Under the pieces are notes generated by a model that worked only from the letters and a program-made list of their open reading frames with translations, was not told the origin of the DNA and did no database searches. A program made the translations under genes and the position numbers. From NCBI GenBank assembly GCA_026874595.1, contig CM049306.1, positions 103,491,142-103,555,141 on the forward strand: DNA of 64,000 nt, given 5' to 3'. Origin of the DNA: Sipunculus nudus. Lineage: Eukaryota > Annelida > Sipuncula > Golfingiida > Sipunculidae. The first letter of the stretch is position 1. Every line of letters starts with the position of its first letter. Below are positions 57,401-64,000 of this stretch, one piece after another.

Positions 57401-57426
57401 CTCCTCAGACAATGGTTACCATTTAG
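42283..57426 (+). CDS. N-acetylglucosamine-6-sulfatase (GNS-like), 5' part, eight coding exons
   Basis: Lysosomal exo-sulfatase of the arylsulfatase family that removes the 6-sulfate of N-acetylglucosamine during heparan and keratan sulfate breakdown. Coding exons: 42283-42417, 45707-45766, 46597-46800, 47227-47292, 47888-47986, 55506-55676, 56471-56553 and 57308-57426. All junctions are GT-AG and keep one frame for about 312 residues. A signal peptide spans residues 1-19. The metal-binding LTDDQD follows at 34-39, then LCCPSRSS with Cys72 as the predicted formylglycine precursor, GKYLN, PPGW, and SDNGYH near the end with the Asp/Asn metal ligands. KKTKALIG and GG-E-H-PPGW favour GNS over the related extracellular SULF enzymes. 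Human GNS has about 550 residues, so the C-terminal 40% lies beyond the window. Three of its exon junctions carry tandem copies of themselves. The large intron after exon 5 holds Helitron-like and DIRS-like insertions. Confidence 0.88.
42418..45706 (+). other. intron of the sulfatase gene with a Helitron-like insertion
   Basis: Apart from the repeat at 44064-44960 this intron shows no recognised feature; it is AT-rich throughout. It ends in 'cttatccag' at 45706. Confidence 0.6.
44064..44960 (+). mobile_element. Helitron-like non-autonomous repeat, copy 1
   Basis: The left end starts with GTATCCGCCAAAAT, and its complement recurs near the right end (44915-44928). The left end is itself a short palindrome (tatccgc ... 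gcggata). The right tail contains a small hairpin (GTAGT ... ACTAC) followed by CTGTATT and CTAG|T, the 3' signature expected of Helitrons. Internally, a 'ggtggcaccacctg' and 'atatctctgcwgtggtttgac' module is repeated in tandem (about 44365 and 44648). No protein is encoded. A relative lies at 48908-49947. Confidence 0.55.
45707..45766 (+). CDS. sulfatase coding exon 2
   Basis: Twenty codons, phase 0 at both ends, acceptor TCCAG and donor ATG|GTAGGT. It encodes the conserved KKTKALIG helix start and the strand leading to the catalytic loop. It joins directly to the exon carrying the formylglycine site. Confidence 0.85.
46171..46600 (+). repeat. 52-bp tandem array made from the exon 3 splice acceptor
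   Basis: Each unit contains a pyrimidine tract, CTTGCAG, and the first ~24 bases of coding exon 3 (TTTGTCACCAGCCC and on). AG positions end at 46232, 46284, 46336, 46388, 46440 and 46492, and the authentic site ends at 46596, all at exact multiples of 52 bp. The unit ending at 46544 has lost its AG (GTTG), and a ninth, eroded unit ends at 46180. So six decoy acceptors with decoy exon starts precede the real one. Because 52 is not a multiple of three, most decoys shift the frame. The third upstream one (46440) is in frame, and the 156 bases to the true exon contain no stop. Confidence 0.92.
46597..46800 (+). CDS. sulfatase coding exon 3: formylglycine motif
   Basis: Sixty-eight codons, phase 0. 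Contains CCPSR, the sulfatase signature whose first cysteine (Cys72) should be converted to formylglycine, then TGSYVHNHN and FAGKYLN. The acceptor is the last of a 52-bp series of identical-looking sites; donor CAG|GTAGGT. The start at 46597 is chosen because it restores the family alignment without insertion. Confidence 0.9.
47227..47292 (+). CDS. sulfatase coding exon 4
   Basis: Twenty-two codons, phase 0, acceptor TTGTAG, donor CTG|GTAAGT. It encodes the [13 protein letters not shown] segment typical of GNS. Confidence 0.85.
47888..47986 (+). CDS. sulfatase coding exon 5
   Basis: Thirty-three codons, phase 0, acceptor TTTACAG, donor ATT|GTAAGT. It encodes the [13 protein letters not shown] strand pair, with an N-glycosylation sequon (NGT), and the DYLTDII helix. 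Confidence 0.85.
48908..49947 (+). mobile_element. Helitron-like non-autonomous repeat, copy 2
   Basis: Relative of 44064-44960. It starts GTATCTGCCAAAAC, repeats 'ggtggcaccacct' modules (near 49066, 49217 and 49343), and ends TGGCGGATAC, 'cgcttgtcgactacctgtat', CTAG at 49944-49947. The same 3' end order (hairpin, CTGTATT, CTAG followed by T) is kept. The DIRS-like element begins immediately after. Confidence 0.55.
49958..50126 (+). repeat. left inverted terminal repeat of the DIRS-like element
   Basis: Reverse complement of 55074-55240 with only a few substitutions; it ends in 'gagccacattattc'. The outermost bases differ between the two arms, and the differing parts are exactly those represented in the internal complementary region. 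Confidence 0.85.
50236..52119 (+). CDS. gag-like protein of the DIRS-like element
   Basis: An open frame of about 628 codons without internal stops. No ATG lies near its 5' end; the frame is open back to a TAA at 50215, so the start is uncertain and may involve the splice-donor-like GTAAGTA just upstream. The N-terminus holds a cysteine/histidine cluster (CSSC, then HPSCLGC, then CYYCH within about 40 residues) that resembles the zinc-binding head of metazoan DIRS gag-like proteins. A proline/serine-rich middle follows, then a more structured region and an Arg/Gly-rich, basic C-terminus. It probably packages the element's RNA. It is the only intact frame of the element. Confidence 0.65.
   Translation: MATIDVSRICSSCGASLPSWDTHPSCLGCRSSEGTCLGEADPCYYCHTWPPSQWVRLHAWSTALGPIVPSPALSSAPVAGSRGGATPSVSSRVALRSPSADPLLVPDPVPPSQGSVFQTPVGAPARALAAPSRKHPTPTPPGPPEKALAVSLIHRLSCFCVSLRADFDLESESAPQATAPGQVSLTDPPVLSPQRPAQLEVTRSPPAPAQVSAPPLLDPPLPSRLSLRPLRDRPSADAVPLPSGSPATRPAVPDMDPVCALDSPSVHSPLVFTDQAPPAGTDQWTALNTQRQAWRTMKSDLLDQVARTMQESHPDGPTFQPLRPPPASVMSAGIYLNTSTLSAPTSGPQVCMEFTDETARLLDNHHAAVTDAISSSSGSPVPPGARRPWQIGTLWSPKAYRATCLDRLVPSPAFPAVPSELMRAETGLDQPFSDGRLLYSLAAHVSDSQLSDMEALARQTAGVVNELQAVTSLLSISPDPAMLNKIWQASIHACAELQHLAWRLVEDCILLRRAGCLHTLRSVQPALSPTELSDLYTQPFTGSLFFGGHLSRVYKAALDRSDRQARLRSAPPPTSQASRPYQSRTAPVRAAAASPSVAPASPSARTSGSCQASTFRGKSARRGRGRK
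52120..52949 (+). pseudogene. reverse transcriptase region of the DIRS-like element, broken
   Basis: Palm-domain motifs are visible: [13 protein letters not shown] (near 52284), FRALPFGI (near 52378) and the catalytic YLDD at 52480-52491. The upstream part of the domain is in another frame, so there is a frameshift near 52.21 kb. A TAG at 52447-52449 interrupts the frame between the two aspartate motifs. A further frame change near 52.9 kb separates it from RNase H. The copy is therefore inactive as written. Confidence 0.8.
52950..53310 (+). pseudogene. RNase H region of the DIRS-like element, broken
   Basis: FTDAS (near 52959-52973) gives the first catalytic aspartate of a DIRS-type RNase H, followed by WGAHL and an LEL motif carrying the glutamate (near 53059). 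[11 protein letters not shown] (from 53132) follows in a different frame, so a frameshift lies near 53.1 kb. DALSR closes the domain. Confidence 0.7.
53760..54860 (+). pseudogene. tyrosine recombinase of the DIRS-like element, broken
   Basis: A lambda-type recombinase that would integrate circular DNA. The N-terminal helical domain ends around '[14 protein letters not shown]'. The catalytic set is visible: Arg in [10 protein letters not shown] (about 54189-54194), HxxR as HEVR (54579-54590), and the nucleophilic Tyr in QFYLKD (54687-54689). A TGA at 53827-53829 interrupts the N-terminal part, and the frame changes near 54.46-54.48 kb between the first Arg and the HxxR box. All catalytic residues survive despite the breaks, which suggests recent decay. 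Confidence 0.78.
54928..55032 (+). repeat. internal complementary region of the DIRS-like element
   Basis: The left part (cagaaaacgctcacatcaat and on) is complementary to the outer left end of the element. The right part, from about 54962, is complementary to the outer right end (about 55213-55283), including its C/G-rich block. This matches the template role of the DIRS internal complementary region in completing the termini. Confidence 0.85.
55074..55283 (+). repeat. right inverted terminal repeat of the DIRS-like element
   Basis: Begins 'gaataatgtggctc', pairs with 49958-50126, and continues with a right-specific G-rich tail ending 'ggggttttgtt'. The tail is mirrored only in the internal complementary region. 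Confidence 0.85.
55506..55676 (+). CDS. sulfatase coding exon 6
   Basis: Fifty-seven codons, phase 0, acceptor ATGCAG, donor AAG|GTAAGT. It encodes PFFMML, the TPACHAPF segment with the active-site histidine region, and [10 protein letters not shown], all typical of GNS. Confidence 0.88.
56471..56553 (+). CDS. sulfatase coding exon 7
   Basis: Eighty-three bases, acceptor GTGAAG, donor AATAG|GTAAGA. It encodes [12 protein letters not shown], with the conserved KHW, and ends in the middle of a codon completed by the next exon. Confidence 0.85.
56554..57307 (+). other. intron with duplicated acceptor of exon 8
   Basis: Otherwise AT-rich. The last ~200 bases hold degenerate direct copies of the exon 8 acceptor region. 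The clearest is TTGGTAG|GTGGAGGACT at 57232-57248, exactly 69 bp before the authentic TTGGTAG|GTGGAGGACT (57301-57317). A weaker remnant starts near 57101. Confidence 0.75.
57232..57317 (+). repeat. 69-bp direct duplication of the exon 8 acceptor
   Basis: Two copies of the acceptor plus the first ten exon bases, 69 bp apart. Use of the upstream AG (57237-57238) would add 23 codons in frame with no stop, because the reading frame is open from 57207 through exon 8. Confidence 0.8.
57308..57426 (+). CDS. sulfatase coding exon 8: SDNGYH
   Basis: One hundred nineteen bases: [28 protein letters not shown]. The Asp and Asn of SDNGYH are metal ligands of the active site. The donor is CATTTAG|GTAGGT (intron from 57427), the first of a very long array of the same junction. 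The next exon should begin with the rest of a glycine codon and lies outside the window. Confidence 0.88.
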
Positions 57427-60400
57427 GTAGGTGCACATCTTACTTCTTAACCATTTAGGTAGGTGCACATCTTGACTTCCTTACCATTTAGGTAGGTGCA
57501 CATCTTGACTTCCTTACCATTTAGGTAGGTGCACATCTTGACTTCCTTACAATTTAGGTAGGTGCACATCTTGACTTCCTTACCATTTAGGTAGGTGCGC
57601 ATCTTACTTCCTTACCATTTAGGTAGGTGCACATCTTACTTCCTTACCATTTAGGTAGGTGCACATCTTACTTCTTAACCATTTAGGTAGGTGCACATCT
57701 TACTTCCTTACCATTTAGGTAGGTGCACATCTTACTTCTTAACCATTTAGGTAGGTGCACATCTTGACTTCCTTACCATTTAGGTAGGTGCACATCTTGA
57801 CTTCCTTACCATTTAGGTAGGTGCACATCTTGACTTCCTTACCATTTAGGTAGGTGCACATCTTGACTTCCTTACCATTTAGGTAGGTGCACATCTTGAC
57901 TTCCTTACCATTTAGGTAGGTGCGCATCTTACTTCCTTACCATTTAGGTAGGTGCACATCTTGACTTCCTTACCATTTAGGTAGGTGCACATCTTGACTT
58001 CCTTACCATTTAGGTAGGTGCACATCTTACTTCCTTACCATTTAGGTAGGTGCACATCTTACTTCCTTACCATTTAGGTAGGTGCACATCTTGACTTCCT
58101 TACCATTTAGGTAGGTGCACATCTTGACTTCCTTACCATTTAGGTAGGTGCACATCTTGACTTCCTTACCATTTAGGTAGGTGCACATCTTGACTTCCTT
58201 ACCATTTAGGTAGGTGCACATCATACTTCCTTACCATTTAGGTAGGTGCACATCATACTTCCTTACCATTTAGGTAGGTGCACATCTTACTTCTTAACCA
58301 TTTAGGTAGGTGCACATCTTGACTTCCTTACCATTTAGGTAGGTGCGCATCTTGATTTCCTTCCCATTTAGGTAGGTGCGCATCTTGACTTCCTTACCAT
58401 TTAGGTAGGTGCACATCTTGACTTCCTTACCATTTAGGTAGGTGCACATCTTGACTTCCTTACCATTTAGGTAGGTGCACATCTTGACTTCCTTACCATT
58501 TAGGTAGGTGCACATCTTGACTTCCTTACCATTTAGGTAGGTGCACATCTTGACTTCCTTACCATTTAGGTAGGTGCACATCTTGACTTCCTTACCATTT
58601 AGGTAGGTGCACATCTTGACTTCCTTACCATTTAGGTAGGTGCACATCATACTTCCTTACCATTTAGGTAGGTGCACATCATACTTCCTTACCATTTAGG
58701 TAGGTGCACATCTTACTTCTTAACCATTTAGGTAGGTGCACATCTTGACTTCCTTACCATTTAGGTAGGTGCGCATCTTGATTTCCTTCCCATTTAGGTA
58801 GGTGCGCATCTTGACTTCCTTACCATTTAGGTAGGTGCACATCTTGACTTCCTTACCATTTAGGTAGGTGCACATCTTGACTTCCTTACCATTTAGGTAG
58901 GTGCACATCTTGACTTCCTTACCATTTAGGTAGGTGCACATCTTGACTTCCTTACCATTTAGGTAGGTGCGCATCTTACTTCCTTACCATTTAGGTAGGT
59001 GCACATCTTGACTTCCTTACCATTTAGGTAGGTGCACATCTTGACTTCCTTACCATTTAGGTAGGTGCACATCTTGACTTCCTTACCATTTAGGTAGGTG
59101 CACATCTTGACTTCCTTACCATTTAGGTAGGTGCGCATCTTACTTCCTTACCATTTAGGTAGGTGCACATCTTACTTCCTTACCATTTAGGTAGGTGCGC
59201 ATCTTGACTTCCTTACCATTTAGGTAGGTGCCCATCTTGACTTCCTTACCATTTAGGTAGGTGCGCATCTTGACTTCCTTACCATTTAGGTAGGTGCACA
59301 TCTTGATTTCCTTACCATTTAGGTAGGTGCGCATCTTGACTTCCTTACCATTTAGGTAGGTGCACATCTTGATTTCCTTACCATTTAGGTAGGTGCACAT
59401 CTTGACTTCCTTACCATTTAGGTAGGTGCACATCTTACTTCTTAACCATTTAGGTAGGTGCACATCTTGACTTCTTAACCATTTAGGTAGGTGCACATCT
59501 TGACTTCCTTAACATTTAGGTTGGTGCACATCTTGACTTCCTAACCATTTAGGTAGGTGCACATCTTGACTTCCTTACCATTTAGGTAGGTGCGCATCTT
59601 GACTTCCTTACCATTTAGGTAGGTGCACATCTTGACTTCCTTACCATTTAGGTAGGTGCACATCTTGACTTCCTTACCATTTAGGTAGGTGCACATCATA
59701 CTTCCTTACCATTTAGGTAGGTGCACATCTTACTTCCTTACCATTTAGGTAGGTGCACATCTTACGTCCTTACCATTTAGGTAGGTGCACATCTTGACTT
59801 CCTTACCATTTAGGTAGGTGCACATCTTGACTTCCTAACCATTTAGGTAGGTGCGCATCTTGACTTCCTTACCATTTAGGTAGGTGCGCATCTTGACTTC
59901 CTTACCATTTAGGTAGGTGCCCATCTTGACTTCCTTACCATTTAGGTAGGTGCACATCTTACTTCTTAACCATTTAGGTAGGTGCACATCTTGACTTCCT
60001 TACCATTTAGGTAGGTGCACATCTTGACTTCCTTACCATTTAGGTAGGTGCACATCTTGACTTCCTTACCATTAAGGTAGGTGCACATCTTGACTTCCTT
60101 ACCAATAAGGTAGGTGCGCATCTTGACTTCCTTACCATTTAGGTAGGTGCACATCTTACTTCCTTACCATTTAGGTAGGTGCACATCTTACTTCTTAACC
60201 ATTTAGGTAGGTGCACATCTTGACTTCCTTACCATTTAGGTAGGTGCACATCTTGACTTCCTTACCATTTAGGTAGGTGCACATCTTGACTTCCTAACCA
60301 TTTAGGTAGGTGCACATCTTGACTTCCTTACCATTAAGGTAGGTGCGCATCTTGACTTCCTTACCATTTAGGTAGGTGCGCATCTTGACTTCCTTACCAT

Positions 60401-63400
60401 TTAGGTAGGTGCGCATCTTGACTTCCTTACCATTTAGGTAGGTGCCCATCTTGACTTCCTTACCATTTAGGTAGGTGCACATCTTGACTTCCTTACCATT
60501 TAGGTAGGTGTATATCTTGACTTCCTTACCATTTAGGTAGGTGCACATCTTGACTTCCTTACCATTTAGGTAGGTGCACATCATACTTCCTTACCATTTA
60601 GGTAGGTGCACATCATACTTCCTTACCATTTAGGTAGGTGCACATCATACTTCCTTACCATTTAGGTAGGTGTACATCATACTTCCTTACCATTTAGGTA
60701 GGTGCACATCTTACTTCTTAACCATTTAGGTAGGTGCACATCTTGACTTCCTTACCATTTAGGTAGGTGCACATCTTGACTTCCTTACCATTTAGGTAGG
60801 TGCACATCTTGACTTCCTTACCATTTAGGTAGGTGCACATCTTGACTTCCTTACCATTTAGGTAGGTGCGCATCTTGACTTCCTTACCATTTAGGTAGGT
60901 GCGCATCTTGACTTCCTTACCATTTAGGTAGGTGCACATCTTACTTCCTTACCATTTAGGTAGGTGCACATCTTACTTCCTTACCATTTAGGTAGGTGCA
61001 CATCTTACTTCCTTACCATTTAGGTAGGTGCACATCTTGACTTCCTTACCATTTAGGTAGGTGCACATCTTGACTTCCTTACCATTTAGGTAGGTGCACA
61101 TCTTGACTTCCTTACCAATTAGGTAGGTGCACATCATACTTCCTTACCATTTAGGTAGGTGCACATCATACTTCCTTACCATTTAGGTAGCTGCACATCT
61201 TGACTTCCTTACCATTTAGGTAGGTGCACATCTTGACTTCCTTACCATTTAGGTAGGTGCACATCTTGACTTCCTTACCATTTAGGTAGGTGCACATCTT
61301 GATTTCCTTACCATTTAGGTAGGTGCACATCTTGACTTCCTTACCATTTAGGTAGGTGCACATCTTGACTTCCTTACCATTTAGGTAGGTGCACATCTTA
61401 GCTTCCTTACCATTTAGGTAGGTGCACATCTTGACTTCCTTACCATTTAGGTAGGTGCACATCTTGACTTCCTTACCATTTAGGTAGGTGCACATCTTGA
61501 CTTCCTTACCATTTAGGTAGGTGCGCATCTTACTTCCTTACCATTTAGGTAGGTGCACATCTTGACTTCCTTACCATTTAGGTAGGAGCACATCTTGACT
61601 TCCTTACCATTAAGGTAGGTGCACATCTTGACTTCCTTACCATTTAGGTAGGTGCGCATCTTACTTCCTTACCATTTAGGTAGGTGCACATCTTACTTCC
61701 TTACCATTTAGGTAGGTGCGCATCTTGACTTCCTTACCATTTAGGTAGGTGCACATCTTGACTTCCTTACCATTTAGGTAGGTGTGCATCTTGACTTCCT
61801 TACCATTTAGGTAGGTGCACATCTTGATTTCCTTACCATTTAGGTAGGTGCACATCTTGACTTCCTTACCATTTAGGTAGGTGCACATCTTACTTCTAAA
61901 CCATTTAGGTAGGTGCACATCTTGACTTCCTTACCATTTAGGTAGGTGCACATCTTGACTTCCTTACCATTTAGGTTGGTGCACATCTTGACTTCCTTAC
62001 CATTTAGGTAGGTGCATATCTTGACTTCCTTACCATTTAGGTAGGTGCGCATCTTGACTTCCTTACCATTTAGGTAGGTGTACATCTTGACTTCCTTACC
62101 ATTTAGGTAGGTGCGCATCTTGACTTCCTTACCATTTAGGTAGGTGGGCATCTTGACTTCCTTACCATTTAGGTAGGTGGGCATCTTGACTTCCTTACCA
62201 TTTAGGTAGGTGCGCATCTTGACTTCCTTACCATTTAGGTAGGTGCACATCTTGACTTCTTAACCATTTAGGTAGGTGCACATCTTGACTTCCTTACCAT
62301 TTAGGTAGGTGCGCATCTTGACTTCCTTACCATTTAGGCCTTACCATTTAGGTAGGTGCACATCTTGACTTCCTTACCATTTAGGTAGGTGCGCATCTTG
62401 ACTTCCTTACCATTTAGGTAGGTGCACATCTTGACTTCCTTACCATTTAGGTAGGTGCGCATCTTGACTTCCTTACCATTTAGGTAGGTGCGCATCTTGA
62501 CTTCCTTACCATTTAGGTAGGTGCACATCTTACTTCTTAACCATTTAGGTAGGTGCACATCTTGACTTCCTTACCATTTAGGTAGGTGCACATCTTGACT
62601 TCCTTACCATTTATGTAGGTGCACATCTTGACTTCCTTACCATTTAGGTAGGTGCGCATCTTACTTCCTTACCATTTAGGTAGGTGCACATCTTACTTCC
62701 TTACCATTTAGGTAAGTGCGCATCTTGACTTCCTTACCATTTAGGTAGGTGCACATCTTGACTTCCTTACCATTTAGGTAGGTGCGCATCTTGACTTCCT
62801 TACCATTTATGTAGGTGCACATCTTGATTTCCTTACCATTTAGGTAGGTGCACATCTTGACTTCCTTACCATTTAGGTAGGTGTACATCATACTTCCTTA
62901 CCATTTAGGTAGGTGCACATCTTACTTCCTTACCATTTAGGTAGGTGCACATCTTACTTCTTAACCATTTAGGTAGGTGCACATCTTGACCTCCTTACCA
63001 TTTAGGTAGGTGCACATCTTGACTTCCTTACCGTTTAGGTAGGTGCACATCTTACTTCCTTACCATTTATGTAGGTCCACATCATACTTCCTTACCATTT
63101 AGGTAGGTGCACATCTTGACTTCCTTACCATTTAGGTAGGTGCACATCATACTTCCTTACCATTTAGGTAGGTGCACATCTTACTTCCTTACCATTTAGG
63201 TAGGTGCACATCTTACTTCTTAACCATTTAGGTAGGTGCACATCTTGACTTCCTTACCATTTAGGTAGGTGCACATCTTACTTCTTAACCATTTAGGTAG
63301 GTGCACATCTTGACTTCCTTACCATTTAGGTAGGTGCGCATCTTGACTTCCTTACCATTTAGGTAGGTGCGCATCTTGACTTCCTTACCATTTAGGTAGG

Positions 63401-64000
63401 TGCGCATCTTGACTTCCTTACCATTTAGGTAAGTGCGCATCTTGACTTCCTTACCATTTAGGTAGGTGCACATCTTGACTTCCTTACCATTTAGGTAGGT
63501 GCACATCTTGACTTCCTTACCATTTAGGTAGGTGCACATCTTGACTTCCTTACCATTTAGGTAGGTGCACATCATACTTCCTTACCATTTAGGTAGGTGC
63601 ACATCATACTTCCTTACCATTTAGGTAGGTGCACATCATACTTCCTTACCATTTAGGTAGGTGCACATCTTACTTCTTAACCATTTAGGTAGGTGCACAT
63701 CTTGACTTCCTTACCATTTAGGTAGGTGCACATCTTGACTTCCTTACCATTTAGGTAGGTGCACATCTTGACTTCCTTACCATTTAGGTAGGTGCACATC
63801 TTGACTTCCTTACCATTTAGGTAGGTGCACATCTTGACTTCCTTACCATTTAGGTAGGTGCGCATCTTGACTTCCTTACCATTTAGGTAGGTGCACATCT
63901 GACTTCCTTACCATTTAGGTAGGTGCACATCTTACTTCTTAACCATTTAGGTAGGTGCGCATCTTGACTTCCTTACCATTTAGGTAGGTGCGCATCTTGA
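57416..64000 (+). repeat. ~200-unit minisatellite made from the exon 8 splice donor
   Basis: Units of 33 bp (form with CATCTTGACTTCC) or 32 bp (form with CATCTTACTTCC) run to the window edge without interruption, about 6.58 kb or roughly 200 copies. Each unit carries the last 11 bases of exon 8 (TTACCATTTAG) joined to the first ~22 bases of the intron (GTAGGTGCAC and on), so nearly every unit has an AG|GTAGGT junction. The first unit overlaps the genuine exon end, which shows the array grew from the exon-intron boundary. Most variation is CAC/CGC, CTTGA/CTTA/CATA and TCCTTACC/TCTTAACC; rare units read GTAAGT, GTTGGT or GTAGCT. Higher-order repeats are visible. The minus strand reads as an 11-residue repeat and is not considered coding. 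Confidence 0.97.

Noticed and set aside
57739-63898. Many minus-strand open frames of 60-125 residues made of an 11-residue repeat (MCTYLNGKEVK type)
   Set aside because: They arise because a 33-bp unit is a multiple of three and lacks a minus-strand stop. They break at every 32-bp unit, have no common start, and lie antisense to an intron. There is no sign of selection for the peptide.
57416-64000. Array as a CRISPR locus
   Set aside because: There are no unique spacers between repeats, the units are contiguous, and the context is an animal gene intron.

Overview
This window is animal nuclear DNA. It is AT-rich, has intron-containing genes with GT-AG splice sites, many microsatellites, and several families of transposable-element remnants. 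Three things point to a lophotrochozoan, most likely a bivalve mollusc: two single-exon Toll-like receptors, repeats resembling bivalve 'pearl' elements (tandem core, ACGG microsatellite, terminal hairpin), and a DIRS-type retrotransposon. The species call is inference.

Left part (1-24 kb): two related Toll-like receptor genes lie in the same orientation 16.6 kb apart. TLR-A (1988-4546) is intact. TLR-B (21131-23817) carries a one-base deletion in a T run near 22706-22711 that splits its frame. Parts of the two genes are nearly identical and other parts, mainly the middle leucine-rich repeats, are strongly diverged. The spacer holds pearl-like elements at about 6.95-8.18, 12.86-14.25 and 17.27-18.81 kb, a GC-rich palindrome at 14.55-14.65 kb, a 70-bp direct repeat pair, and a possible TATA promoter with a first exon near 9.83-9.99 kb.

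Middle (24-39 kb): no convincing gene. It holds SINE-like and MITE-like fragments, AT microsatellites, and a 2.37-kb non-autonomous DNA transposon (36447-38820) with a 27-bp terminal inverted repeat and repeated GGGGCAARACGCCC-type motifs.

Right part (39.4-64 kb): the 5' two thirds of a gene for a lysosomal N-acetylglucosamine-6-sulfatase (GNS-like). Eight coding exons lie between 42283 and 57426, and a candidate promoter near 39.45 kb combines CACGTGAC, TGACGTCA and kappaB-like motifs. Its introns hold two Helitron-like repeats and a decayed but structurally complete DIRS-like retroelement (49.95-55.28 kb).

The most striking observation is that three exon-intron junctions of this one gene have seeded tandem arrays. 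The acceptor and first bases of the exon carrying the formylglycine motif are repeated at exact 52-bp spacing upstream of the real site. The acceptor of the last visible exon has a 69-bp in-frame copy. The donor of that exon has been amplified into about 200 units of 32-33 bp that run to the end of the window, each carrying an AG|GTAGGT junction. The sulfatase transcript would therefore contain large fields of decoy, or recursive-like, splice sites.
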